IMG/VR virus record: IMGVR_UViG_3300044648_000263
Span: 1 to 36,874 of that record
DNA length: 36,874 nucleotides
Source: a virus
Reading direction: 5' to 3' (one strand)
A program made the position numbers and the translations under genes. A model generated the notes under the pieces. The model worked only from the letters and a program-made list of their open reading frames with translations, did no database searches and was not told the origin of the DNA. Below are positions 1 through 8,010 of this stretch, piece by piece; the first letter of the stretch is position 1; every line of letters starts with the position of its first letter.

Positions 1-127
1 TGGTGGCCAGCTCGGGGAAGGTGTCCGGGCTGACAATCCACACCGCGCGGTTGAGCGAGCCCGGCAGCATGCGGGCAAACATTTTGATGATGTTCTCCCA
101 CACGATGGTGTCCGCGGCCTGGCCGGC
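1..127. repeat. Terminal direct repeat, left copy (circular-contig overlap)
   Basis: Identical to the last 127 bases (36748-36874). The major capsid frame runs through the join without a break, so the repeat is the overlap left when a circular or circularly permuted genome is opened at an arbitrary point. Its length equals a common assembler k-mer size. It lies inside a coding gene, which argues against a biological terminal repeat. Confidence 0.95.
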
Positions 128-1129
128 TTCCTTCGACACGGCCACAGTCGCCGTGTTGTTGGTGTCCAGCACGCCCAGCGGCATGCCGACCCCGGAGCCG
201 GTCATGAACGCGTCGTCCTCGTACCAGGCCAGCGCCTCAGGGAAGATCGACTGGATGAAGGCCTCGAACGACCCGATCGAGTCCGCGATCAACTCGTTGG
301 GAACCTCGGTGTAGGCCGTGAGCTTCTTGGCCTCCAATACGACGCGGGAGAAGCTCGGCGACGACGTGGTGAGTGCCGCCCCCTCTTCTGTCCAGTACGC
401 GACCACGCCACCGAACACCGACGAAACGTTGCTGTTCGCGTCCAGCGCCGGGAACGGCACGCGGAGCGTCTCCATCGGAATGACCCGGGCCCGCGGCCGA
501 ACGATCGCAGTCTCGAGCGCCACCTGCAACAGTTCGCTGCGCAGCGTCTCCGGGATCAGGAAGCCGCCCTCGCTCGGCACGCCCGAGCTGAAGGCGTTGC
601 GCAGCTTCTCCCGCAACAGGTTGGTCTGCGCGTCGCGGTCGCGGCGGTGCCAGATGGTGGCGAAGAAGTCGGCGGGCGATTCGAAAATGCCGTCGACCTT
701 GGTGCCCAGCGCCTTCGGATTGTACTGGGCGGACTTCATGGCCATGGTGCGCGAGGGCGCCTGCGTGTGGTCCAGGTTGAGCCGGCGGATCTGCTCCGGC
801 TCGTGCTCCTTGAGCCAGTTGGTCAGGAACGTCTGTACCTGCTCGTTGACCTGCTTCGCGACGTCCTGATTCTTGGCCAGAACGATACCGGCGTACTTGT
901 TGATGACGTCTTCGAACTTGCCGGCCTTGGCGACCGCCGCCATCTTCTTGCCGTCGCGCAGGAAGTCCTGAAGCTCTTCGGCGGTCTCCGGGATGGTGAC
1001 GTCGTCCGCCGAGTCGCGCACGGAGCCCGGCGCCGCGCGGTTGAACAGCTTCCCCAGGTCCGTAGCGGACGCGCCGAGTGCGGCCAGCTTGGCACGCTGC
1101 CCCCGTGAGAGGGTGCGGGTATTGCTCAC
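1..1129 (-). CDS. Major capsid protein, HK97 fold (N-terminal 376 codons; continues at 36747)
   Basis: This part encodes residues 1-376 of a 489-residue capsid subunit; the gene finishes at 36407 across the circular join. It starts with GTG at 1129, overlapping the protease stop as GTGA. About 160 N-terminal residues, charged and helical with runs such as TAEELQDFLRDGKK and EQVQTFLTNWLKEH, resemble a scaffold-like delta domain. The mature-type region begins near GVPSEGGFLIPETLRSELL, followed by ARVIPMETLRVPFP and TEVPNELIADS, all typical of phage HK97-family capsid proteins. The preceding ClpP-like protease fits an HK97-type maturation path. The assignment is strong; the exact cleavage site cannot be read from sequence alone. 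Confidence 0.95.
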   Translation of the reverse strand, partial: MSNTRTLSRGQRAKLAALGASATDLGKLFNRAAPGSVRDSADDVTIPETAEELQDFLRDGKKMAAVAKAGKFEDVINKYAGIVLAKNQDVAKQVNEQVQTFLTNWLKEHEPEQIRRLNLDHTQAPSRTMAMKSAQYNPKALGTKVDGIFESPADFFATIWHRRDRDAQTNLLREKLRNAFSSGVPSEGGFLIPETLRSELLQVALETAIVRPRARVIPMETLRVPFPALDANSNVSSVFGGVVAYWTEEGAALTTSSPSFSRVVLEAKKLTAYTEVPNELIADSIGSFEAFIQSIFPEALAWYEDDAFMTGSGVGMPLGVLDTNNTATVAVSKEAGQAADTIVWENIIKMFARMLPGSLNRAVWIVSPDTFPELAT

Positions 1130-2304
1130 TTGAATCCCCCTTCCAGGGCAGTACTGAGTTTCGCGAAATCGAGGACGAAGAGATCATCCTCGTCGAACAC
1201 CGGAGCGGCGTCCGGCTGGGCCGGTGTCACCACCTCCGGGAGATTGCTGGCCGCGTGATCGACCAGGGTGCGGAACTGTTCGGCTCCGCCCTGCGCGTTC
1301 CACGCCGTGGCGAACTCGTCCCATTCGTCATCGGCGGCGGGGGTCGGCTCGACGGGCTCGGGGTCGCGATTGACGGGCGCCGGGGTGGGCGCGGGGCGCG
1401 CGGGGGTGGCCGGGGTCGGCTCGCCGAACATGCGCAGGTCCCACGTGTTGGTCGGCACGCCAGCCGCCGCCGGCACCTCCGCCACGATGCGGTCGGCCAG
1501 CCCCGCCTCCACCGCCTCTTCGGCGGTGTACCAGGTGGTCGCCCGCATGCGCTCGCGCCACTGGTCGGCCTTGCCGCCGGCCCGCGCCGCGTAGAAGCGG
1601 GCGATGTTGTCGCTCTCCTGGTCGAGCAGGTCGGCCAGCTCGCGCATCGTCGCCGCGTCGCCGAGCGCCAGCCCCTGCGCGTCGTGGATCATCATGCGCG
1701 AACCGCGGCCCATCTCCACGCTGTCGCCGGCCATGGCGATGACACTGGCGATCGACGCGGCCAACCCGTCCACCGTGACGTTCACAGCGGCACGGTGGCT
1801 CTTCAGGACGTTGTAGATGGCGATGCCGTCGAAAACTTCGCCGCCCGGCGAATTGATCCGCAGGTTGATGGTGTCCACATCGAGTCCCGACAGCTCGCTG
1901 GCGAACGCGCTGGCGGTGATGCCGTAGTAGCCGATCTCGTCGTAGATGAAGACATCCACCGCGCGACCGCCGGCCGGCCCCAGGTTGCGGACCTTGTCGA
2001 TCCGGTACCAATCGGTGCGCCCGTTGCGCAGCGACGGGCGCGGTACGAAGTTGCCGGCGCGGTTGAACACGTGTACATGCCCACGCAGTCGCGCCAGCTT
2101 GGCGTACGCCGCGCGGCGCCGGTCAACCTCCGCGCACCACGCGGCTGACTCGCGGATCAGCAGGGGTTCCTCCATGGCCGGCGCAAGGGGCGGCTGGTCC
2201 CACATCTCGTGCTTCGGATCGCGAACCGTCGCCCCCATCTGGTCGGCAGCCCACAAGATCGCGTCAGCGTGTAGCTTGTCGGCGGTCAGTCTATCGATAC
2301 TCAC
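1126..2304 (-). CDS. ClpP-type (S14) prohead maturation protease
   Basis: A 392-residue protein with a ClpP-like core at about residues 115-275. INSPGGEVFDG matches the ClpP substrate-groove motif. The serine of GLAASIAS (about S184) is the expected nucleophile and MMIHDA (about H207) supplies the histidine. YTAEEAVEAGLAD matches the C-terminal ClpP signature, although the usual catalytic Asp just before it is not obvious. The acidic, proline-rich tail may serve as scaffold or be removed. It starts with GTG at 2304, overlapping the previous stop by four bases, and ends in a GTGA overlap with the capsid gene. Its place between portal and capsid is classic for a prohead protease. Confidence 0.9.
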   Translation of the reverse strand: MSIDRLTADKLHADAILWAADQMGATVRDPKHEMWDQPPLAPAMEEPLLIRESAAWCAEVDRRRAAYAKLARLRGHVHVFNRAGNFVPRPSLRNGRTDWYRIDKVRNLGPAGGRAVDVFIYDEIGYYGITASAFASELSGLDVDTINLRINSPGGEVFDGIAIYNVLKSHRAAVNVTVDGLAASIASVIAMAGDSVEMGRGSRMMIHDAQGLALGDAATMRELADLLDQESDNIARFYAARAGGKADQWRERMRATTWYTAEEAVEAGLADRIVAEVPAAAGVPTNTWDLRMFGEPTPATPARPAPTPAPVNRDPEPVEPTPAADDEWDEFATAWNAQGGAEQFRTLVDHAASNLPEVVTPAQPDAAPVFDEDDLFVLDFAKLSTALEGGFK

Positions 2305-2477
2305 GATCCGCTCCCGCTGGAGAGATTCACCGAGGGCAACGAAGGCACCAGTTCGTTATGGGCGTGATGCCACATGGAATTTGCCACCGCCTCCCAGTCC
2401 TGCGTTTCCTCCCACACCTCGCGCGCCACCGTGCCGAGTCGGCGTAGACGCTCGCGGTGCTCATCCTGCTCGCTCAT
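2301..2477 (-). CDS. Small hydrophilic protein between portal and protease
   Basis: A 58-residue protein beginning MSEQDEHRERLRRLG, with a Trp-containing helical middle (EVWEETQDWEAVANSMWHH) and a Ser/Gly tail. The ATG at 2477 overlaps the portal stop as ATGA, and its own stop overlaps the protease start as GTGA, so it is translated inside the head operon. I recognise no family. The position suggests a head-assembly accessory role, but that is inference from context only. Confidence 0.7.
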   Translation of the reverse strand: MSEQDEHRERLRRLGTVAREVWEETQDWEAVANSMWHHAHNELVPSLPSVNLSSGSGS

Positions 2478-4570
2478 GATCCCGCTCCGCTGGTCGTTTT
2501 CGGACGCCACACGCCAACAATCGTTCCCCGACAGCGAGAACCGCCGAGGCAATCCACGTATCCGCCATACGCACCCTGCGGATACGTCTGGTCCAGACGC
2601 GACAGATCATCAGTGTTACCAAGCCATCGGCCATGCACGGCCCGACAGTTCTTGCAGGTGTTCGTGTCGAGCTGCTCGCTCGCGTAGAGCGCCCCGACCG
2701 GCCCATGGCGCATCGTCTCCAGCCTGCCCGCGTTCTGCGCGCCGGTGAGCGCCCCGCCCAGCACCTGACGGGGGTAGGCGTCGGTCAGCTCGTTCAGGTG
2801 CGCCCGGACCCGATCCCCGACCTCGGCGGGCGTCTGGCCGGCGCCGTTGACCCGTAGCGCTTCCGCCCCCGCGCTGGTACCCATCCAGCGGGCCAACAGC
2901 TTGGCCAAGGCCTTGGCCGGTTTCTTCCACGTGCTGGTCGGCGGCACCCGGGCCGGAATGTCCTCCGGCGGCACGCCCTGGCGGCCGGCCTCGGTGGTGA
3001 CCTGACGCGCCGCGCGCAGGGCGATAGCCGCCATGGCGGCGGCGAGCAGGGACGCGCCCAGCTCCCACGGCAGATCGATATCGGCCAGCGCGGTCACGTC
3101 GCCCGCGACCAGCGCGGCCTCCACGGCTTCCACCGCGGCGTCGCGCTGGTCGGCGGTGACCGATGTCCAGTCCGCGAGCAGCTGGCCGAGGATTTCGTCC
3201 CAGTCGTCCTGCACCTCGGACAGGTCGATGTCGTCGGCTGGCGTCTCGGCGTTGACGACGGGAACGTACGGCGGGCGCGAGGCCCGCGCCTCGATCGCCT
3301 CGCGAGCCGGCGCGTCGATGGTCGCGGTCGCCTGCACCGGAGGCGGGGCCGGCTTCGCGTACGACGCGGCCAGTTCGACCGGCAGGCCCAGATACTCGCA
3401 CGCGGCTTCCGCTTCGAAGCCTGCCCCCACCAGGGCGACCAGCGCGTCTACCGCCGTCTTCATGTCGGCGTTGTCCGCGGTACGGTCCGCCGGCACAAGG
3501 TCCGGGTCGTATCTCCAGCAGTAGGCGTCCTGCGCTCCGAAGAGCTTGAGCAGGTCGTTGTTCATCGCGCCCTGCCAGCGCTTCAGCCGCGGGATCACCG
3601 AGTGCCGGGCGTAGATCACATCCATGGCTTCAGCGGTCGCCCGGTTGACGTCGTCCACGGCGCCGGTCAGCGGCTTCGGGAAGCCCCACGCCTCACGAAT
3701 GGCGCCGTCCGACACCCCTCGCAGCGACGTAAATTCCATGTCGCGCATAGTGTACTTGCGGTCAACCCATTTGCCCTCTTCGATGATGGCCACGCGGTGC
3801 GAATTGGCTACGCCGCGGTGCTGCTCACGCCAGCGCGTGGTGACCCGTTCGAACTCATCGTCATCGAGCGAACGATCGAATTCGATCACGCCGCCGGGCT
3901 CAGCGGAGTTACGAAAGAAGTTCGCGTTCCACTCCTGCGCGTACCGCATGCCCTCGAGATCGAGCGTCAGCGCGGCGACTGGCGACATGCCGCCGAACAT
4001 GTCCAGGGGGCTCGGCCAGCGGATGCAGATCACGTCTTCGCGCGCCAGCGGTACCGGCTTGCCGTCCGGGTCGCGATACACGTAGCCGGAGATGAAGTCG
4101 GTCGCGCTCTTGACCGGCGCGATCCGGTCGGGCCGGACCGGCCACAGCTCGATCGGCAACGACCGGGCACGCGCGACCACGAGGTAGCCCATGCCGGTCA
4201 GCTCCACGTGCTGCTGCACCGTCTCGCGCAGTTCCTGCCCGGTCATGAACTCGTTCGGCCGGTGGAACAGGTCAAGGGCGGGATGGCGAGCGACTTCGGT
4301 CTCATCCTCTTCGCGCCCGGACGCCGCCTTGCGGTGCAACGTCCAGTCGACCTGAGAGACGGACGCGGCCAGCTTGGAGACGACACCGAACAACGTGCCG
4401 ATCGCCCCGTACGCTTCCAGCCCCGCGGTGCTGCCGGCGGTGACCCGCCCGGCCGGGGCGCCGGCCCCGGAGCGGCCGACGTAGGCCACGGGCGCCTTGT
4501 CGGTGATCGGCGCGCGGCGCAGGCGAGCGACCGCCTGGCCGACATCGCCCAGCAGCGACCGGCCGGCCAT
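2474..4570 (-). CDS. Portal protein fused to a MuF-like head morphogenesis domain
   Basis: A 698-residue protein. Residues about 45-390 are an HK97-type portal: HPALDLFHRPNEFMTGQELRE, GMGYLVVARAR, ICIRWPSPLDMFGGMSPV and NANFFRNSAEPGG are family hallmarks. A linker rich in Ala, Asp and Glu follows. The last ~140 residues resemble MuF/head-morphogenesis domains, with DTNTCKNCRAVHGRWL and a second cysteine pair near CLGGSRC that could bind zinc. The portal forms the dodecameric ring for DNA entry; MuF domains are usually separate minor head proteins. The ATG at 4570 overlaps the previous stop (TGATG) and fits better than the in-frame upstream ATG at 4600, which lies inside the previous gene. Confidence 0.93.
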   Translation of the reverse strand: MAGRSLLGDVGQAVARLRRAPITDKAPVAYVGRSGAGAPAGRVTAGSTAGLEAYGAIGTLFGVVSKLAASVSQVDWTLHRKAASGREEDETEVARHPALDLFHRPNEFMTGQELRETVQQHVELTGMGYLVVARARSLPIELWPVRPDRIAPVKSATDFISGYVYRDPDGKPVPLAREDVICIRWPSPLDMFGGMSPVAALTLDLEGMRYAQEWNANFFRNSAEPGGVIEFDRSLDDDEFERVTTRWREQHRGVANSHRVAIIEEGKWVDRKYTMRDMEFTSLRGVSDGAIREAWGFPKPLTGAVDDVNRATAEAMDVIYARHSVIPRLKRWQGAMNNDLLKLFGAQDAYCWRYDPDLVPADRTADNADMKTAVDALVALVGAGFEAEAACEYLGLPVELAASYAKPAPPPVQATATIDAPAREAIEARASRPPYVPVVNAETPADDIDLSEVQDDWDEILGQLLADWTSVTADQRDAAVEAVEAALVAGDVTALADIDLPWELGASLLAAAMAAIALRAARQVTTEAGRQGVPPEDIPARVPPTSTWKKPAKALAKLLARWMGTSAGAEALRVNGAGQTPAEVGDRVRAHLNELTDAYPRQVLGGALTGAQNAGRLETMRHGPVGALYASEQLDTNTCKNCRAVHGRWLGNTDDLSRLDQTYPQGAYGGYVDCLGGSRCRGTIVGVWRPKTTSGAGS

Positions 4571-4854
4571 CAGGTGGTCCGCCAGCTGATGATCCAGCAC
4601 GACGCGGCCAGCGCCAGCAGGCCGGCCCAGGTCCCCACCTGGAACGCGGCGCCGGCAGCGAACAGGCAGCCGACCCCTTCCAGGGCGACCCGCAGGTGCT
4701 GGCCGGTCACATATCCGACCAAAGTCCGCAACGTGACGAGCGTGGCCAGAGCGAGTGCCGCCGGCCGGCGCCGGGCGCGACGCGCGGCCCGGTCCTGCTC
4801 GGCACGTACCGACGCCCGGGAGCGGCGGGGGGCGGCGAAGTCGATGACGGCCAT
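4570..4854 (-). CDS. Small membrane protein between terminase and portal
   Basis: A 94-residue protein with a basic N-terminus (PRRSRASVRAEQDRAARRARRR) and two or three hydrophobic stretches: AALALATLVTLRTLVGYV, GVGCLFAAGAAFQVG and WAGLLALAASCWIISW. This predicts an integral membrane protein with a cytoplasmic N-terminus. It is linked by TGATG overlaps to both neighbours, so it is part of the packaging/head operon. I recognise no family. A role in the envelope during packaging or lysis is possible but unsupported. Confidence 0.7.
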   Translation of the reverse strand: MAVIDFAAPRRSRASVRAEQDRAARRARRRPAALALATLVTLRTLVGYVTGQHLRVALEGVGCLFAAGAAFQVGTWAGLLALAASCWIISWRTT

Positions 4855-5099
4855 CAGGTGATCACCACAGCCTTCGGCGGACCCGCGAAAGTGACGCCGT
4901 CCGGGCTCGGCCCGGAGTCGCACGCGAGGCACACCCCGATCGGGTAGCCGCCCATGGCGCGTACGCCCCGCTCCTGAAGGCAGGCGACGTCTCCGCCGAA
5001 TGGCGGGACCATCGTCTTCAGGAAGCGCCATTTCTGACTACACGTCGGGCAACCCCGCTCCGGACGGACGAGAGCACTGGGCAGATTCTTCACGGACAC
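4854..5099 (-). CDS. Small protein with two CxxC motifs (zinc-ribbon-like)
   Basis: An 81-residue protein with CPTC near residue 18 and CLAC near residue 58, spaced like the two knuckles of a zinc ribbon. The rest gives no family match. The start is GTG at 5099, ten bases after the large terminase stop, with a G-rich ribosome-binding region; a second GTG two codons downstream is an alternative. It overlaps the next gene as TGATG. Such ribbons occur in small DNA- or protein-binding phage proteins; no specific function can be assigned. Confidence 0.65.
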   Translation of the reverse strand: MSVKNLPSALVRPERGCPTCSQKWRFLKTMVPPFGGDVACLQERGVRAMGGYPIGVCLACDSGPSPDGVTFAGPPKAVVIT

Positions 5100-5108
5100 C
5101 GGCGCCCC

Positions 5109-6476
5109 CTACTCCATAAACCGCAGACCAGGCTGCCCGCGTAGATCACGGTGAGCCACAATGTACCGCATCGCGTCGCAGCCGTGGTCGTCCTCTTTGC
5201 GTGGCGTTTCTTTAGGCGCTTTGTCCGCAATTTTAGCGGCGGCCGTGATGTCCCAGACGTAGCCGGGGATCTCCTCGATCGTGGAGACGGGCCGGCCGCG
5301 ATCGCGTAGAGACTGGTCGGTCTCGACCACCACCCCCTCCATCAGCTCGACCCCGGGCCGGCCATCCCCGCGGGGGCGCATCCGCCGGTCCACCGCCTGA
5401 ATGCCGTCGATCACGTCCTTCTTGGCGGCCACCGTCACCAGCCCGGTCTCCCGTCGCCACACGACGCGCCCCTCAGCGTCATGATCACAGATGACCGCGC
5501 TTGGGCGCGGCTCGCGCCACTCGCCCGTCCACGGCAGGGTCGGCCCGCGCTTCACCGGATTCTTGAGAACGATTTTCATTATCGTCTCGGCGTGCTGGTC
5601 CACCGTACGTGCAGTGTGATATATCTCACGATAAAGGATCAGGCGGCCGTCGGGATCTTCAGCCCAGCACTGCAACACGAAGGGGTTGGTGAATCCGAAG
5701 TCGATCACCCACCACCGCCGCCACGCGTGCGGCGGCTCGAACGCAGGCACGACGTGCAGGCGCGGCTCCCACTGCTCCCAGATGATGCCCTCGCTGGCCA
5801 CCCAGCGCCCGAAGCGCAACCGCTGCTTACGCACGCCCGTCAGCGCGTCCAGCCTGGCCATGTAGGCGATGCCGCGCGCCGTCAGCTTCCCGTCGTCGCC
5901 GAAGAGGATGGGGTTCTCTTCGTGGCGGCTGTGCAGCATCAGACAGGCACCGTCGTCGCACCGCAGCTTGAGCCAGTGCGTGGGGGTGGACGGGTTGGTG
6001 TCGGCAATCAGCTGCTGGTACGGCATGATGCCGTTACGGAGTCGCGAGTTCGCGTTCTCCCAGTCGGTGACGGTGAACTCGATCGCTTCCTGCACATAGA
6101 TCAGGTCGTACTCGCTGGACATGATCCGCGTGGGATTGTCCATACCGCCGACCATGACCTTCGACCCGTTGGCGAAGCGGTACTGGGCCGGCTCCTCGCT
6201 CGACCCTCCATAGTAGACAACTTCGCCGGTCTCGATGTGATCCACCGCGACGTGCTTGCGCCACGTGTCGAGCGCCGTCGTACTCAGCGACTTCAGCGTC
6301 TTACGCAGGATCAGCGCCTTCATGCCCGGGTACTTGATAGCGCAGGCGAGAATCTTCTCCAAGCACGCCCGGCTCTTGCCCGTGCCAGCAGGGCCGCTGA
6401 GCAGAATCTCAGCGGCCCTGTTCTCCATCAGCTCTTTAGCGCTACCCCGGGGGCGGTAGATGTGCGTGCGGTTCAT
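5109..6476 (-). CDS. terL: Terminase large subunit
   Basis: A 455-residue packaging motor. The N-terminal ATPase has Walker A GPAGTGKS (about 28-35) and a Walker B-like LIYVQE (about 125-130, with Gln where Asp is common, followed by the catalytic Glu). ADTNP (about 159-163) matches the coupling motif. The C-terminal RNase H-like nuclease has WWVIDFGF (D259), VICDHDAEG (D331/D333) and KEDDHGCDAMRY (about 427-437), the acidic triad of large terminases. The ATG at 6476 overlaps the upstream stop as ATGA; an upstream in-frame start would overlap that gene more. It acts with the small subunit at 7456-7998 and the portal. Confidence 0.95.
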   Translation of the reverse strand: MNRTHIYRPRGSAKELMENRAAEILLSGPAGTGKSRACLEKILACAIKYPGMKALILRKTLKSLSTTALDTWRKHVAVDHIETGEVVYYGGSSEEPAQYRFANGSKVMVGGMDNPTRIMSSEYDLIYVQEAIEFTVTDWENANSRLRNGIMPYQQLIADTNPSTPTHWLKLRCDDGACLMLHSRHEENPILFGDDGKLTARGIAYMARLDALTGVRKQRLRFGRWVASEGIIWEQWEPRLHVVPAFEPPHAWRRWWVIDFGFTNPFVLQCWAEDPDGRLILYREIYHTARTVDQHAETIMKIVLKNPVKRGPTLPWTGEWREPRPSAVICDHDAEGRVVWRRETGLVTVAAKKDVIDGIQAVDRRMRPRGDGRPGVELMEGVVVETDQSLRDRGRPVSTIEEIPGYVWDITAAAKIADKAPKETPRKEDDHGCDAMRYIVAHRDLRGQPGLRFME

Positions 6477-6643
6477 TGCGATTGCTGCACGATCACCCAA
6501 GCCAACGCCTCAACGTGCGCCGAGAATCGGCGCACCTCGGCATCGATAGCAGTTTCCCTGCCCCACGGCCGATAGATGACGCACCACTGCTTGCCTGACG
6601 GGTGCGTCCACTTGTCGCGCAGTATCGTCCAGTGTGGCTTCAT
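6473..6643 (-). CDS. Small hypothetical protein upstream of terL
   Basis: A 56-residue protein starting MKPHWTILRDKWTHPSGKQW, with several Trp and a central VIYRPWGRE. The ATG at 6643 overlaps the upstream stop (TGATG) and the stop overlaps terL (ATGA), which fixes its reading in the operon. No family is recognised and no membrane segment is present. It may be a small DNA-binding or regulatory protein, but nothing in the sequence proves this. Confidence 0.6.
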   Translation of the reverse strand: MKPHWTILRDKWTHPSGKQWCVIYRPWGRETAIDAEVRRFSAHVEALAWVIVQQSQ

Positions 6644-6807
6644 CACCGACGGCGCTTCGCTCGCGGCGCGACCGGCCACCAGTGCTCACGCCAGACGTAC
6701 AGCATGATCAGCGTGACGATCGCCGCCCCCATGGCCAGGCCGATCGACCAGACCACGAGCATGTCGCGGAAGTAGATGTTCAGCTCGCGCCCCTCGCCTA
6801 CCCCCAT
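6643..6807 (-). CDS. Small single-pass membrane protein
   Basis: A 54-residue ORF read directly from the sequence. It begins MGVGEGRELNIYFRDM, has one hydrophobic segment (MLVVWSIGLAMGAAIVTLIM, about residues 16-35), then an aromatic WREHWW and a basic C-terminus (PRAKRRR). The topology looks like a small inner-membrane protein with its positive tail in the cytoplasm. TGATG overlaps with both neighbours support translation. Function unknown. Confidence 0.65.
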   Translation of the reverse strand: MGVGEGRELNIYFRDMLVVWSIGLAMGAAIVTLIMLYVWREHWWPVAPRAKRRR

Positions 6808-7124
6808 CACCGCACCCCCCTAAGCCAGCGCCACACGCCGCGCAGTCCCAGTCGCGGCAAGTCCTTCTCGACCAGACAGCCTACGACGACCTGACGCCGC
6901 AGGTGAGCGACGATAGCTTTCTCGGGGACGAGCGCCCGAAAGATGAACTCGCCCGTAATCCACTCCGACGCAATGCCGTCCATGTCGCAGTAGGCATACA
7001 GCGTGACGTCGCGCAGGAAGTCTTCCGGACCGCGCCACAGCGTCCAGCCGTCGCCACTGGCCACGCTGACCCACTGCTCGCGCGGTACGCGGATCTCCGA
7101 CCATGGCACCAACGGCGTCTCCAT
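6807..7124 (-). CDS. Hypothetical protein
   Basis: A 105-residue soluble protein beginning METPLVPWSEIRVPREQW. Features include SGDGWTLWRGPEDFLRDVTLYAYCDMDGIASEWITGEF and a basic C-terminus (LRGVWRWLRGVR). The ATG at 7124 overlaps the upstream stop as TGATG; a GTG three bases upstream is an alternative. No family recognised. It belongs to a run of small genes between the small and large terminase genes. Confidence 0.6.
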   Translation of the reverse strand: METPLVPWSEIRVPREQWVSVASGDGWTLWRGPEDFLRDVTLYAYCDMDGIASEWITGEFIFRALVPEKAIVAHLRRQVVVGCLVEKDLPRLGLRGVWRWLRGVR

Positions 7125-7426
7125 CACTCCACCGTCCCTTCTCGCAGCAGCTCACCCTCGCTGCTCCACAGTTGCCACTGGCGCCAATCGAAGTCGTCGC
7201 GCAGCACCACCTGTACCCCGAACACCCACCACGAGTCCCATTCGCGCCCCTGCGCCGGGGTGGACACCATGCGAAACGCTTCGTGGGCCAGGCGCCCCAC
7301 GAAGAGCCGCGCCGGAATCGGCCGTGGCGGGCGCATCTGCTCGACTAGGCCGAGCAGCTCGCGGTACATCGGCGCGTCCGGGTCACCGTCCCCGTGGTCT
7401 CTCTTCTTTACCCAGTCGCTACTCAT
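7124..7426 (-). CDS. Hypothetical protein, first gene of a leaderless sub-operon
   Basis: A 100-residue protein starting MSSDWVKKRDHGDGDPDAPMYREL, Trp-rich near the C-terminus (DFDWRQWQLWSSEGELL). No family recognised. Its ATG lies six bases after a TAGGAT -10 hexamer (7438-7433), so the mRNA probably begins at the start codon with no ribosome-binding site. This makes it the head of the transcript that would carry the large terminase and head genes. Confidence 0.6.
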   Translation of the reverse strand: MSSDWVKKRDHGDGDPDAPMYRELLGLVEQMRPPRPIPARLFVGRLAHEAFRMVSTPAQGREWDSWWVFGVQVVLRDDFDWRQWQLWSSEGELLREGTVE

Positions 7427-7432
7427 AGCGTA

Positions 7433-7461
7433 ATCCTACCGCACCTTCACTGTAATTACAA
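7433..7461 (-). promoter_or_regulatory. Promoter for leaderless gene 7124-7426
   Basis: On the minus strand, TTGTAA (7461-7456), a 17-base spacer ending GTGCGG, then TAGGAT (7438-7433). Six bases separate the -10 from the ATG at 7426, placing the expected transcript start at the initiation codon. It lies just downstream of the small terminase gene, whose stop codon overlaps the -35. Confidence 0.65.
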
Positions 7462-7998
7462 CTTGTCGACGTCCACGCCCTCGAGCCGAAGCGTCGCTTT
7501 CTCCCCGGCCACGGTGACCTGCACGCGGGACGGCAGCTGCCCCAGCTCTTCGGCGATCGAGCGCAGGGCCCGGTCCCTGGCCTTCAGTAGCCGCGCGAGA
7601 ACGTCGCTGGTGTCAGCCGTCAGCATGATCGGTCCGTCAGGGTGCTCGCCATCGAGCAAGCTGCGCAGCGAGTCGGCGTCGACCATGCGCCCAGTTTCGA
7701 GCGCCTCGATCTGATCGTCCAGCAACTCGACGGCATCCTGGTACGCGGCCACCCGGGCGGTCTTCTTGGCCGCCCAGAGTCCGGCAAACTCATCCGTCAT
7801 GTCCTCGCGGTAGCGCTGGATCTGCACGCGCCAGCGCTGCTGGAACTGACTGATAGCCGACTGCGTCACCCCGTACTCGGCGGCCAGCTCGGATTGCGTC
7901 TTCTGCCCCAGCGCCAACTCACGCTGTAGCTGCACGCGCGTGTACGGGCGCGACAGGACGAACCTGACGCGCCCGGCGCGCTCTTCTTTCTCGCTCAC
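7456..7998 (-). CDS. terS: Terminase small subunit (putative)
   Basis: A 180-residue protein. Residues about 20-60 form a helix-turn-helix (LALGQKTQSELAAEYGVTQSAISQFQQRW), the expected DNA-binding head of a small terminase. A helical middle follows (DDQIEALETGRMVDADSLRSLL), suited to oligomerisation. The C-terminus is DRALRSIAEELGQLPSRVQVTVAGEKATLRLEGVDVDKL, a pattern I know from actinophage small terminases. The start is GTG at 7998. Its position a few small genes upstream of terL supports the call. A transcription factor is the alternative, given the helix-turn-helix. Confidence 0.75.
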   Translation of the reverse strand: MSEKEERAGRVRFVLSRPYTRVQLQRELALGQKTQSELAAEYGVTQSAISQFQQRWRVQIQRYREDMTDEFAGLWAAKKTARVAAYQDAVELLDDQIEALETGRMVDADSLRSLLDGEHPDGPIMLTADTSDVLARLLKARDRALRSIAEELGQLPSRVQVTVAGEKATLRLEGVDVDKL

Positions 7999-8010
7999 CC
8001 CGCGATCATC

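Noticed and set aside
1-127. Biological terminal repeat (as in T7-like phages)
   Set aside because: It lies within the capsid gene, which is intact only if the ends are joined, and its length equals a usual assembly k-mer.
237-1187. Minus-strand open frame overlapping the capsid gene in another frame
   Set aside because: The capsid frame (GTG 1129 through the circular join) matches the HK97 family; this frame gives Arg-rich nonsense.
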